Source: Purshia tridentata
Lineage: Eukaryota; Streptophyta; Magnoliopsida; Rosales; Rosaceae
Length of the DNA: 32,929 nucleotides
Assembly (NCBI GenBank): GCA_003254885.1
Contig: QANT01000643.1
Coordinates: 1 to 32,929, forward strand
Direction of reading: 5' to 3'
Positions 9,860 through 23,890 of this stretch are shown piece by piece. The translations under genes were made by a program, and so were the position numbers. Numbering within the stretch: the stretch's first letter is position 1; each line of letters opens with the position of its first letter. The notes under the pieces were generated by a model. The model was not told where the DNA came from and did no database searches. It saw nothing but the letters and a program-made list of their open reading frames with translations.

Positions 9860-11643
9860 CGGCCAAATTCCCAATCATCCATATAAAGCACCCACTGGTC
9901 TGTCCAATTTCAATATCCAGATAATTTACAATTGGCTGCTTCAAAATCAGTTCCCTCTTAATTGTATTTGAAGCACTAGCAAGTTAGGTTGCGATTAACT
10001 TAGCAGTGGAAGAGCTTCCCACCTAGTCTCTATAGGATTCTCATCACAAGTCACTTGTACAGTTGTATAGGGAGCGCCTAGCAGATACTTCTAAAAACAA
10101 TAATTGGAGCAAATTAATCAAGTTCTAAATGCTTTACTAATATGGACTGATAATGTGGGTAATCATGGTGTGTCTCATTCTGATATCCAAATCCATCATA
10201 CAGTAATGTGGATCACATAGTCAGACATCAACAAAAGAGTGCAAGATCTATATGGTAAAGTATTGAACAAGATACATAAAACCATATAATGAAACAGAAA
10301 AAACAAAAAGAGACAAGTGGTGGGTTTGCCAAAATTAATTAACATAAATAAGTGGTGAATGATTAAATGGGAGAACAAACCAAAGAGTACGGATTTTGAC
10401 AGTCTGAGGCTTAATTGGTTCCCCTCTCTTCAAGGCACAGTTGAGGTGACTCTGGGTTCTCTTTTTCAAGCATCAATCGACTAAAGACCATATATTAGAA
10501 AAGCTTAAGTGATATGAAAATGAGATATTAGATTAAATTACCCAACCGAGGAGGTGGGCGTCTGACTCTCAAACCAGCAAGCCAGGTTACTATATATAAT
10601 CATGCACTTGTTTATCGATCACTTGTTTATCATGTATATCGGTATGTAAAGACACCTTTATAAATACAATTAATACCTCCAAAACCAATAAGGCTTTACA
10701 GACTCTATCCGATTGTCAATTCGTTCTTTGATTATTGCCTCGTTTATGCTATTCAGGATTGAAGAAAGACGAGCTTAGATTTTACAGATAATTAGTTGAC
10801 AGACTTATAATATCAAAATCAAACTAGAGCAAAATTAATACATATATGGAGCTTATTCGAGATCATTCACAATAAATTCCAATTCTAAGATACCCACTTG
10901 ATGTAAACAAAAATTGATGGTTTCCAAAATCCATAAAAGAATCAGATTGCAGCAAAAAATTAATAATGAAAAAATTACCTTGTTAGAGTTAAACATATAT
11001 CGAGAATGAGCAATGCTCAATAATTGATCGATCTTCAAGTTTTAATGAACATGATTGACGACAAAAATTGCATAATTTTCAATTTGCACTAACGTCGTGC
11101 TATGTTCACTTCATTTAGCATGTGCTGCAATTTGTTTGTTTCTCAAGAAATCCACAAGTTTTCCAAATTCTGCTTAAATAAAAATTTTCATAGTGAAAGC
11201 TTGCTGCCCAAATTCTCAAATAGTCGCAAAATTGTCACATGTTACATTGCGGGCGGCAACAATCAAACTAGAAATTAAGTAACTACATTCCATTGCTTCT
11301 ACCACAAATATCTTAAGTTCTACATAAAACAAAATCAAATTTGGTCTAATAAAATCCAATTAATTATACATACATATCTTATTTCTTAGGCCCCAATGCT
11401 AAAATGATCTGCATGATTAGCTTGTTGATATTGTACTTCTCCCATCCCACGCATAACACCCCAATTGAAATTATTGTTCAAACTTGTAGGAGTGTTATGT
11501 ATCTTGCTTCAATAAATTTCTTGAATTAAAGTAGACAATGTTGAGTATGAAAAGAAACATTCAACGTCACGCTCTCAAACATTTAACTTGGGAAACTAAA
11601 ATTGGCAGAAAACTTGTCAATTAAAATTATCAACAGAAAAAAT
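9860..11643. other. Intergenic DNA, no confident gene
   Basis: AT-rich DNA between the diverging LRR and protease genes. Short open frames at 10196-10378 and 10853-11038 (minus) have no recognisable family. A more exon-like minus-strand stretch at about 10383-10480, with ALKRGEPIKPQTVKIRTL in one frame and a GT at its end, is less AT-rich than its surroundings but has an in-frame stop just upstream. I do not call it a gene. Confidence 0.4.
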
Positions 11644-11691
11644 ATCTGAATGATTCTTTTTTTTTTTGGCCAGGGCAAATCTGAATGATTC
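11644..11691 (-). mobile_element. Direct-repeat-flanked T-tract/GGCC micro-insert B
   Basis: A perfect 13-bp direct repeat (ATCTGAATGATTC at 11644-11656 and 11679-11691) flanks a 22-nt insert of eleven Ts followed by GGCCAGGGCAA. Read on the minus strand this is TTGCCCTGGCC plus an A tail, as expected for a short 5'-truncated retroposon. It is the longest of the three related inserts and gives the most sequence of the putative source element. Confidence 0.65.
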
Positions 11692-11880
11692 GATAGAGCG
11701 AAAAAGCACATGTGGCACATGGGTTGTTTTGCGTGTGAAATTTTTATAATAAATTATTCACAAACTTAGTTTTTAGAAAACTTTATATCGTAAACCAGCT
11801 AAATAAAAAATTAAATTTCAGCCCAAATTGTCTGTATACATGGACACACCAAAAAATTACACTACGGAACACTCAACTGC

Positions 11881-12250
11881 CTATTGAGAGCATATTTATT
11901 GCTCTCAATAGTATTGCCGTTGTTATAATTGTTATTTAAATTGTTCTATAATGATATATAAAAATTTATAAAGACATCTAAATGAAGTAAAATGTTTGAA
12001 ATATCACTCAGGTGCAATGCATGTCAAATTTTCTATTATCAATTTAAATAAGATTAGTGATTTAAATTTAATTATTATTATATTAAAAATATAGAACTGA
12101 AACCGTCAAAATTAAAAGAACAAGGTAAAATAAAACTAAAAATTTCAAAACACCGATAACGCCTATATATTGGAAATATAAAAATATAGGTGAGTGACAC
12201 CTATATATTGGAAATAGTGAAAGACCGTAATAAATTAATAATGCTCTAAA
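11881..12250. mobile_element. MITE-like AT-rich segment upstream of protease gene
   Basis: Starts with a perfect 11-bp palindromic stem (CTATTGAGAGC at 11881-11891, GCTCTCAATAG at 11901-11911). It holds two copies of CCTATATATTGGAAATA (12162-12178 and 12200-12216) around an inverted CCTATAT/ATATAGG. It ends near AATAATGCTCTAAAT (about 12239-12252), whose reverse complement resembles the first stem (AGAGCATTATTAAT against AGAGCATATTTATT). This suggests a small non-autonomous DNA transposon with degraded ends. No target duplication was confirmed. It ends about 170 bp before the protease TATA box. Confidence 0.4.
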
Positions 12251-12419
12251 TCTTCGGTGGTCAGAGAGCCAAAGAGCAAACCCAATCTCACTGTCACACA
12301 AATTCTCTTTTCCAAATATAGAGGGGACTGGTCCACCATCAGCAGTCCTATTTCAACGCAGCTTCACTTTTCTGAACCAATCCCATTTCGCTGTCCAATT
12401 CCATCCAGTCTCTAACACC

Positions 12420-12433
12420 CCTATATATATCCA
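12420..12433 (+). promoter_or_regulatory. TATA box of the cysteine protease gene
   Basis: CCTATATATATCCACC lies about 65 bp before the ATG at 12494. It is followed by a C-rich, pyrimidine-rich leader typical of plant 5'UTRs, so transcription probably starts around 12450-12460. Confidence 0.65.
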
Positions 12434-12493
12434 CCAACCCAGCCCAAGTTTCCCCACAAACACCTTTCACCCTTCTTCATCGAGCTTTCAAAC

Positions 12494-14836
<2,343 letters not shown>

Positions 14837-16820
14837 GAATTTAAAGAGTCAAATGGGTGGAGGAGGCAGTAAGTAAAGTTAGTTTGCTACTAGAAAAATA
14901 TGCATACACCCATCATCCATTGGGAGGTTTCATGAAGGAAATGATTTTTTTGTGTGCATTGAAATGTCAGTTGGTGCGCTCCCTATTTATAGTGTGGATT
15001 CAGTTCTTTTTATACTTAGGATATTTATTGTAGATAAAACTAGTTATGTAACCAAATCAAAAAAAAGGGGGAGCTGCCCTGTCATTTAATCTCAATATAT
15101 TCAGTTCTTTTTTAATGTTGCTTGTTGCTTCCCTCTCCATAATAAGGTTTCACATGCTTTATCTTTGGTGGCAATGAAATGGTGGTACAAACTTGAGTAT
15201 TTTGAAGGTGAAGAATGGTGAAAAGACTAACTTCAGAGAGAATTATTATTCAAGTGGACGCAGAATTTCTATTCTGCTTCACATACAACTGAAAAGTTAA
15301 TCATATGGTTATGTGGGATTTAATCCCTCTGAAGGCTTAAAAGTTAAACAACTATCCGAGCCGTAGTTTGAATCTTCTATTTTTGGGTTTTTTTTTTGTT
15401 GAAATCTTTTATTTGTATTTTGTGTTTATGATCAAATATAGATCTGAAACACTAAAGCAATGCCGTTTTGTTCATGACCATAACATCAACACAGAAATTT
15501 TATGAACTATAAAATACGAATCAATCTGAAATCTGAGGCATCATATTGTGGTTGGGGCCCTTGGGGGTAATAGAAGGAAAGTACTAATATTATATCGATT
15601 AATCCTTTTTCAAATTCCCTTTCAATTTTTTTTTTATCCCCAATTCAATCTTAGATTTGTAACCTATTTATGTAAGGATTAACTTATATTATTATATATA
15701 TATATTTTTTCTACAATATTAACCTATATTCACAAAACTTGAAGAACCATTTTTAAAAAAGAAAGTGGATAAAAATGATACAAAAAAAAAAATCATGGAC
15801 CAACTAAGGAAAAACGTTAAAATAAGTGGACCAACGGTGCATTTAAATAGGATAAGTAGAAGGATCCTCAGTGGAGAAAATATTTTATGGAATCGTTCTA
15901 TATATTTTATGAATCCATCTCTCATCACGTGGCAAGTCAAAAGAGATACAACATATGTATATAAGTGTTTCAAAGAAATTTAGCCCTTGCATCAATAAAA
16001 TTTAAAAACCATTAAAACAAATTGTTCTTTTCTTGTGGGTCTATATCACAAACAATGACCTTTATTTTTCATTTCAATCACGTTGGCTCCACTCAATGAT
16101 TGAAAAACTAGACTTTTATCATAAAAATGGAACGGATAAAGGGTATTATTTAGGAAGAAACTAATGTAGAATGATCATTCTAAAACATTATTTTAGTGAT
16201 GTTAGCTATGGAAGCAAAAGAATTATTGCTTCTACATTCATTGAATATCGATGACTATCCAGTCTTGTAGACTTGTAGTAGCACTTAATTATTATTATTT
16301 TTTAGAGGAGGTCCCGAATTAAAATATCATGAACTCGATACCCACAAAATCTTCAACCAATAAAAACACCCACCAAATCAATATAATGCATTAAGAGATA
16401 TATAACTCTAGGCTAAAACCCTAAGGTGGTTACAAAATAGTTGGTGATACGGAAATTGTATAATACACAAATAAATTCAATCGATCCACAAATCTAGAGC
16501 ATAATATAAAAAGTAAAATTATTCAGACCAAAAAAAATAAAAAATAAAAAAATAAAAAGTATTAATATGACATACAAATGGATAAAGAATAGAATTTTTC
16601 GTTACCTAAAAAACGTTTGGTAATTGTAATTTGTAGTTCGTTAATAATACTAATGCTTTATCAGTTTTATCCACGGTCCACGTTTTACCGCTCTATCCCC
16701 TACAGTTTTATCGCCGTTAGATGACGATTTAGCCCAAACATCTTATCCGTAATCAGACAGTCGGTGCCAAATCAGCACCGTCCAATGCGTTGACCAAACA
16801 GGATGCACGTGAAACGATGG
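14837..16820. other. 3' flank of protease and upstream region of PTEN2-like gene
   Basis: The first 300 bp should hold the protease 3'UTR. The rest is AT-rich, with A- and T-tracts (15390-15399, 15782-15791, 16528-16560) and TA runs near 15695-15710. Opposed frames at 15719-15983 are by-products. From about 16660 the composition becomes more balanced, with CACGT-type words (16678-16685, 16805-16811) and a small perfect stem CGGTGC/GCACCG (16762-16767, 16775-16780), consistent with the promoter of the downstream gene. Confidence 0.5.
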
Positions 16821-16872
16821 AGCAAAGACCTTGATAACCCGCCCGATTACCATGCTCCAATCTCTTCCCCAC

Positions 16873-18003
16873 TTCTCTCTCTCTCTCTTTCTCTCTCCTT
16901 CTGAAACCTAGACAGGCTACAGGCCCTGATCAATTCCCTTGTAAGAGATCCCTGCACTTCTAAATTCGGGCTGTTAATCAGTAAGATTGGGTCCTGGCCG
17001 TAGATCTAAAATTTCTTTGATTTGTCACTTAGCTCACATTTTTTTTTTTTCATGATGAGTATTTTCGTCAAATTTCATTTTCTGTGTTTAATTTATGTCT
17101 GTCTTGTTTATGTTGAATCTTGTAGCTCTTTCGTTTCGACTGAAATATAGTTTCTCTGTTTTTCTTCAATATGCATAATCATTTATTTATGCGTATATAT
17201 TTGGAAATGTGTGTATGTATGTATATATAATTTAAAGAATCGTGTTTGAATTGGAAACATTGTCTTTGAGTTCGTAATAAGCTGAAGCAGTGGTTTTATT
17301 TGGTTAAGCATGTGAAGGGCAACATTTTTAGACTATAACTGTACTAAAAAATGGAGAATCATATTTATTTAAGAAAAATGGGCTTTGGTTTTGATGGTTG
17401 GATGCTGAGAGCAAGAATTCTTGGAAATGTAGCCATTAAAATTCAATGTTTCTACTCGGGGGAGAGCCAATCTATTGAAATAGTGTTTTAAATTGTGGGG
17501 AAACCTGTTTGTGAAACCATTTTTTCCCTGTCATATTGAAATGTTTAAGCTTTGATATTTATTTATTTTAAGTTTCAATTCCTATTCACTTTGACATAGA
17601 TTTATATAGGGTCTGTATACATTCCCAGAGCAATTAAGGTCATGTCTTATTTTTGGTTTTTGTCATATGAATTCGTGGAGTGAAATTACTTGCCTGATCT
17701 TGCATCATAAATATTAAGTGTTAGTTCGATACTACAAACCAGGACAATCTATGTAATTGCACGCTTCTGTTTCTCTCTCAATTTTTTTTCCCTGTGTTTT
17801 AGCCCATAGACACAATAAGAATGACTAGAAAGTGAGAAAAACAACGAAGAAGGATTGGAATATTTTGTCTGTTTTTTAATAAATTTTGTTATATATATAT
17901 TTTTAGTTGGGAAAAAGTCCATGATTAATAGTTGCTATTGCATTACTGCTACATAGATGTTTTTTATGATGGGTTTTTGAACCTTATTTTCAATCTCCAT
18001 CAG
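16873..18003 (+). promoter_or_regulatory. Probable 5'UTR exon and leader intron of PTEN2-like gene
   Basis: A CT microsatellite (16873-16900), common in plant 5'UTRs, is followed by a likely donor CCTT|GTAAGAG at 16941. An acceptor TCCATCAG ends at 18003, giving a leader intron of about 1063 bp, and the second exon starts 17 bp before the ATG. The first-exon start is not defined. Long 5'UTR introns often raise expression of plant housekeeping genes; that role here is inference. Confidence 0.6.
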
Positions 18004-18020
18004 GATCCCTGGGTTGTAGG

Positions 18021-21000
18021 ATGGACTCAGAATCTGTTGATTCAACAACTTCATCTCCAGTTAAAGCTCCTCAGGCACAGCCTCCTGCTTCCACAGACTC
18101 TGGATCAGATAATTGCTCTAGTGATGTGCCATCCAAGCAATCTTCTAGTGGCTTAGCATCATGGGCCAGAAATCTGAAAATTCCTCAGCCAGTAGCACCA
18201 GCACAGGACAACTCTCCATCTGGGAATGCCGGACAATCAACTTTTGCACGGTTTACCAGTGGGTTAGGGTTGCGCTTGTCTCCAAAAGCTTCATCGGCTG
18301 ATGATGGTTCCGATGCAAGTTCAACTTCTCTGCAGCCTGGTTTTATTGGAACAATTACCAAAGGGATAGTTGACTCTTCTAAGAGTGCAGTGAAGGCTGT
18401 TCAGGTTAAGGCTCGGCATGTTGTCTCTCAAAACAAACGAAGATACCAGGTGGGTCTCTTATTGTTGATTTCTTTTCTGTGGTCTTCTTTTTATAGTAAA
18501 GGTCATAAATTTGTTTCTAATATAAAAAAAAAAAAAAAGTCGACCACAAAAAAAAGTAGACGGGTCATAACGTACTTTCCTTTTGCTTATCTCTCCATGG
18601 TCTCTGTCATTTCAAAACAAACCAAGATATATCTTGATGATATAAGTTTTTTTAATACTTGTATAACCTTAATTTTCTGTCTTTTATATAGGAAGGAGGA
18701 TTTGATTTGGATATGACATATATTACAGAAAATATTATTGCCATGGGATTCCCTGCTGGTGATATGAGCTCTGGGTTTTTAGGATATGTTGAGGTGAGCA
18801 AGTTATCAGTAATCTAAATCTGACTTCACTTATCCTGTTCTATTATGTAACCAGCATTCAGCCTACCTAATATGTAATGCAGGGCTTCTACAGAAACCAC
18901 ATGGAAGAAGTGATTAAGTTCTTTGAAACTCATCATAAGGTAATAATGCATGTGTCGATGATCTATATATATATATATATATTTTTTATTTTACTTCGGC
19001 TTTCATAGTTAATATCCTCTTAATGCTTAATCTTTATTTCATTTTTACAAGATTTGATATTGCCATATGACGATCAGTTATACTTGAGCATTTAGATAAA
19101 ATCTCTCCCTCATTCCCTTACTCCCTCCTTTCCAAAAGGCCTCATCTAACTGCCTGGAAGTGAGTGGTTCTCATTTCATTTAGCATTTTTCACAAAGGCC
19201 ACTCATGCATTCTCCACTTGATCATTTGAATTCATAGTGGAGTAACTACCACAAACTTTTAAAGAAACAAAGAATATGTTTTGGCATGTGCAAGATTGAT
19301 TTGTTGCTTGTAGTGGATGTACCAAATATAACTGTAGCAGAGCAATGTAATTTTGAGCTCTATTCACCTTTAGATCCTGCTCTAACATTTTGTCATGAGA
19401 AAGTTGGTCTTATGACACACAGATACACATGCAGACAATTTCCCAAGCAGAATTTTTATCTGTTTAATTTATGTACGTAAAGTATTAGATCAGGGTAATA
19501 TACTAGTGTATTTACTTGGAACTGCTTGAGTATTCATCTAGATGAAGTGAAACTACTTACACCCTTACTTATTTACTTTGTTAGTCAAAGAAGGCTGCTT
19601 TTGTCATTAGCTTTTGCAAGTAGCTTTTGCAATATGGTTTGATTGCTTTTATATATTGTATTCATAAATTTCATATGGAGTGTAACTGCTTACACCCTTT
19701 CTTGATATACTTTGTTATTCAATGAAATGTACTGAAGCTTCTGTCATGAGCTGTTGAGATGGTTTTGGTTGCTATTATATATCATATTCATACAGTATAT
19801 TGGTAGAAAATAAATATCATCATTATTGTTTTTTTATATATTGGAATATCTCATCTTGGGAAATGTGCAGGACAAGTACAAAGTATACAACCTTTGTTCT
19901 GAAAGGCTGTATGATGCATCATTATTTGAAGGAAAGGTGAGTCATGATTGGTCACTTACTTTTATTTAAATTGTTCAATTAGTAATCTGAATAGTCAAAG
20001 GACTTGAGGTGTGGCTAGTTTATTAATGGGCTTGAAAAATAATGGTATTTAACTTGAACTCTCTCAAAGAATAAGCTTGTCTTTATTTCTTGTTGTTGTG
20101 CTGTTGAAGTAATTGATGGAGAACTTAGTCATAGGAAAAAGCCTCTTCTACCTAGACTGCTCAAGAGATTTTACTACATCTGATATACAGTGGACATTTG
20201 GAGCGTATGCAAAACGAAATTTACATCTATTTTTTTGGAGGGGGGGGAGTGAGTCAACTTTATTTACAAGACCCAAGAAGAATGTCTGGTCCTTTATGGT
20301 TATAATCTATGTTGTTTGGAATCTCCACAATTATCTTATATCTTTTTCAAGGCCAGAGTTAACAGAGATTAAATACATGAAGTGCATGTGCTGTGTCCAT
20401 TATTGTAATTATCAAAACAAAGGTTTTGTGACAGCTTCCCTTGTTTCATTTATCATTTTGTCTTCAGGTGGCTAGTTTTCCATTCGATGACCACAATTGC
20501 CCTCCAATCCATCTAATATCGTTATTTTGTCGAAGCGCTTATTCATGGTTGAAAGAGGACATTGAGAATGTTGTGGTTGTGCATTGCAAGGCCGGAATGG
20601 CAAGGACAGGATTGATGATTTCCAGTCTTCTTCTATACTTGAAGGTAGATTAATTCATAGTATTTTTCCAACGATATGAAAATTAATTTTGTGGAAAATT
20701 AGTTAATTTCTTGGTTTCATTATGTGTTCTGCTTAATTCTCGTTCTAGACTTGATCTCTCCCTCTCTGCAGTTCTTTCCGACTGCTGAGGAGTCTATTGA
20801 CTACTACAACCAGAAAAGATGTTTGGATGGAAAAGGGCTTGTTCTTCCAAGCCAGATTGTTAGTATTATTCTCAAAATTTTATATTTTGAAAAACTACAC
20901 ATTCTTGAAATCTTACTACTTACCCTTCTTACATCTCATCTGTAAAGCTAATATTTTTCTGTTGTTTTCCTAGAGGTACGTCAAATATTTTGAACGTATC

Positions 21001-23890
21001 TTAACATACTTCAATGGTGAAAACCCACCTGGGCGCAGGTATACTTTTGGCTATGTATTCCTTTTGTAGTAGTATCTTTGACATTTTTTTGGTGAATACT
21101 ATCTTGGATATTTCACATTCACACTGACATAACATTCTTTCTACACCATATGCAGGTGCATGCTTAGGGGTTTTCGGCTTCATAGGTGCCCGTACTGGGT
21201 CAGGCCCTCCATTACTGTCTCTGATCATAATGGTGTGTTTTAGCATCCTTGTTGTGTCTGTTTCCCACCTTCCCCTTCCCACTGTGCTGTCTAATGATAC
21301 TCCTTTCGGCCACCAAAGTTCATTTGTTATATTCTCCTCTCTTAGGGTTAACTGTGATAGAAACCTCTTGTTACACTTGTTCTTTCTCATTCCAAGTACT
21401 ATTGCACTTATTGGATGTAGAATAATGGTCTAACTTGACACTAGTAGATTCTTAACCTTTGTTATCTTTGACCAGCTAAAATTTCTCAGAACTCTGAAAA
21501 AATTAATTACATGAACTGGGGACCTTTCATTCAACTTTGCTGCATGGATACCAAATAATCAATAGCTCATTGGCATATTAAGAGCCAGCCTTGAGCTGGA
21601 CTCCACATGTATCTCATAATGTGTAACTAGTTTATTTATTTTGAACCATGTCTTGCTGATAGTTGTATCAAACCTCATAAAAGTGGGAAAACCATGTCCT
21701 TTTTTTCTTTTTTTTATGCCTTTGAGCTTTAATCTCTGCATAGGTTTAAAGTTCATATTTACTGACTTATTGTCATGCTTATAGTTGGTTTTTCGTTAAT
21801 GCTTTGACAGGTGTTCTCTTCTCCACAAAAGAGCATCCAAGAACTAAGGGTCTTTCGGTAGGTTTATTCAATAATAATTAGATAAAAGTATTAAAAAAGG
21901 TTCTTCCTTTATTCTTATAGTAATCTTTTGAGCTCTCCACTATCCTTTTACTAATTTGGGGTTTTTCATGTGAATTATATCAACAGCCAGAAGATTTTTG
22001 GTTTAGTGCTCCAAAGAAGGGGGTTATGGTATTTGCTCTTCCGGGGGAACTTGGATTGACAGAGTTAGTTGGGGACTTCAAAATCCATTTTCATGACCGT
22101 CAAGGAGATTTTTACTGGTTTGTAAACTTCCTCCCCATTTGTTTATTCTTTCTGTGACTTGAAACTGATTCTTTTTGTTTTAATAGTTGTTAATATTATT
22201 TGTATTTTCAGCTGGTTGAACACGACAATGACAGAAAATAGAAAAAATTTAGGCACCAATGATCTGGATGGGTTTGACAAGGTATATATATCTTTTCTTT
22301 ATTGTGCAATGTAGTTTCTTCCATGAAAGAAGATGTAGTGATTCATATAAATCGCTTAATGGTAAATGCCCAAAATAAATCCTATTATGCAGAAAAAAGT
22401 TGTTATAGGCCCCTGCTCTAACGAATCGTAGTCCTATGATTTCATCGACCAATAAAGTTATGAAGCATATATTAATACAATTGAAATGATCGAACAATAT
22501 GTGAATTAATATACCCACTGAAGTTGAAAAAATAATTAAACACAGGGGTCCCTCAATTATAGGAATTGAAATCAGGAATTGAATTAATTATTTAACTTAC
22601 TCTATTAGAAGATGACGTGCCACCAGTTGGACTCAAATTGAGATGCTCTATCACTATTTCCTAAGAGCGGCGTGTCTACCGATTTCACCATAGCAGGCTT
22701 ATTTGAAAAAATGAATTGTTTGCACTTGCAAAATGCGGAACTTTGGAAGCTCATTTTTGATGGTCTGCTCTTGTACAGAAGTCGGGATTCTTGAAGTATA
22801 TTTGCTTTACAATATGCCCCAGACCTGGCTAAAGTAACAGATGATGGTGGGGAATGGAATGGGTTTAGGTGGTCTCAGATTAGAAGTATTTTAGTGGAAA
22901 AGGTTGCCTTGACTAGATTTAGATATTAATATTTAGATACAAGTAAAGATATTAATAATTAGATACAAGTAAAACTTGTAGGCATAGACAAATTAAGAAG
23001 TGTGCACACTCATTTTCATTGTTCCTGCACTTTGTTGTGCTTATAATCTATCACTGTTCATGAGTATCTTGTGGTGCTTGTGGGTTGAGAGAAATAGCAG
23101 TCGGGCTCTTAGTGGACTGGAGCATTCTATGATGTAGTTGAGTGCTTAGTTGTTGAGAACTAGAGATGGTAATTTTTGAAGAAATTCATAGGACTCCCTT
23201 TGCTTGTATTTGGTACGTTGATAAATTTTCTGTTTTCTATGTTCTTTTAAGTTTGTTTTTGATATTGAGGCACATTTGAAAGCTCTCTTTTTCTCAATGA
23301 TTTATTAATTAACCCAAAAAAACTGGTCAACATATCTAATGCTCTTTCTGCAGAGAAAACTGCCTTCCCCAGGATTTCAGGTTGAGGTGGTTTTAGTAGA
23401 TTATAATGGCAATGTTCCTACAACACCTAACACTGAAACTACCACCAAGAAACCAGATGAAAGCTCAGGTACCAGTCCTTCCTCGAATGATGGGGGTGCG
23501 GCTGCTCCACAACAAAATAGAAATCCGGGAAATCAAGATAAAGATGATGTGTTTTCGGACAATGAGGCAGAGGAAACTGGCTCTTCAAAGAGCCGACAAA
23601 CAGAAGCAACAACTTCTCCAGCAGGTGGAACTGTCACCAGTACCACCACCAGTTCTGAGTCTAAAACAAAATTGGATGAAATAGCAAGTTTAACACAAGC
23701 AACTAAGCAAGTTTCTATTGGAAACATAGACTCCAAACAGGTACCTGCTGCTAGTGAATCAAAAAGTGTTGCTGCTGGCGTAAGCGTCCCAGTCGTTGAG
23801 GCTACAAATCAGGAAAGTGAATTTAAGGCAATGGCTGCTGACGCCTCTGTTTTTACATTTGGAGATGATGAGGACTATGAAAGTGAGTAA
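18021..23890 (+). CDS. PTEN2A-like: PTEN2-like phosphatase (phosphoinositide/protein phosphatase)
   Basis: Coding exons: 18021-18449, 18692-18793, 18883-18939, 19871-19936, 20468-20644, 20772-20858, 20974-21038, 21156-21232, 21811-21857, 21987-22117, 22212-22281 and 23354-23890. They join in frame to 614 aa, against 611 for Arabidopsis PTEN2A. Residues 1-143 are a Ser/Pro-rich plant-specific N-terminus. The phosphatase domain starts EGGFDLDMTYITENIIAMGF (about 144) and carries the general-acid loop FPFDDHNCP (Asp226) and the P-loop HCKAGMARTG (His257, Cys258, Arg264). A C2-type lipid-binding domain follows (about 307-480, RYVKYFERIL, PYWVRPSITV, GDFKIHFHDRQGDFYCWLNT, FQVEVVLVDY). The tail is Ser/Thr- and acid-rich and ends FTFGDDEDYESE, resembling the phosphorylated tail of PTEN. 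Plant PTEN2 proteins dephosphorylate 3-phosphoinositides and bind phosphatidic acid. In place of the human GKGR loop this has GMAR, as in plant PTEN2. The gene appears intact. Confidence 0.96.
18965..18983. repeat. TA microsatellite in PTEN2-like intron
   Basis: An uninterrupted TA dinucleotide run lies in the 931-bp intron between the GFYRNHMEEV exon and the DKYKVYNLC exon, followed by a T-rich tract. It is a likely length-polymorphic marker. Confidence 0.8.
19543..19793. repeat. Imperfect direct duplication of about 120 bp in PTEN2-like intron
   Basis: Copy 1 (about 19543-19668) and copy 2 (about 19679-19793) share GTGAAACTACTTACACCCTT against GTGTAACTGCTTACACCCTT at the start, ACTTTGTTA in the middle, and TTGCTTTTATATATTGTATT against TTGCTATTATATATCATATT at the end. 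Copy 1 has a further internal repeat of TAGCTTTTGCAA. Confidence 0.7.
22921..22972. repeat. 26-bp tandem duplication in last PTEN2-like intron
   Basis: Two adjacent 26-bp units (22921-22946 and 22947-22972) differ at one position: AGATATTAATATTTAGATAC against AGATATTAATAATTAGATAC, then AAGTAA. They sit in the 1072-bp intron (22282-23353), which has otherwise no recognised content. Confidence 0.85.

Noticed and set aside
12083..12301. 72-aa minus frame upstream of the protease
   Set aside because: AT-rich and repeat-derived from the MITE-like segment; no protein features.
15380..15420. Further T-tract with flanking AATCTTCTATTT/AAATCTTTTATTT
   Set aside because: The flanks match imperfectly and the tract lacks GGCC, so it is too weak to count with the three clear micro-inserts.
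18525..18560. A-tract with repeated GTCGACC/GTAGACG as a possible retroposon tail
   Set aside because: No direct repeat flanks it; low-complexity slippage explains it.
20113..20475. 120-aa open frame in a PTEN2-like intron
   Set aside because: It sits in the intron 19937-20467, crosses the acceptor in another frame and has no family resemblance.
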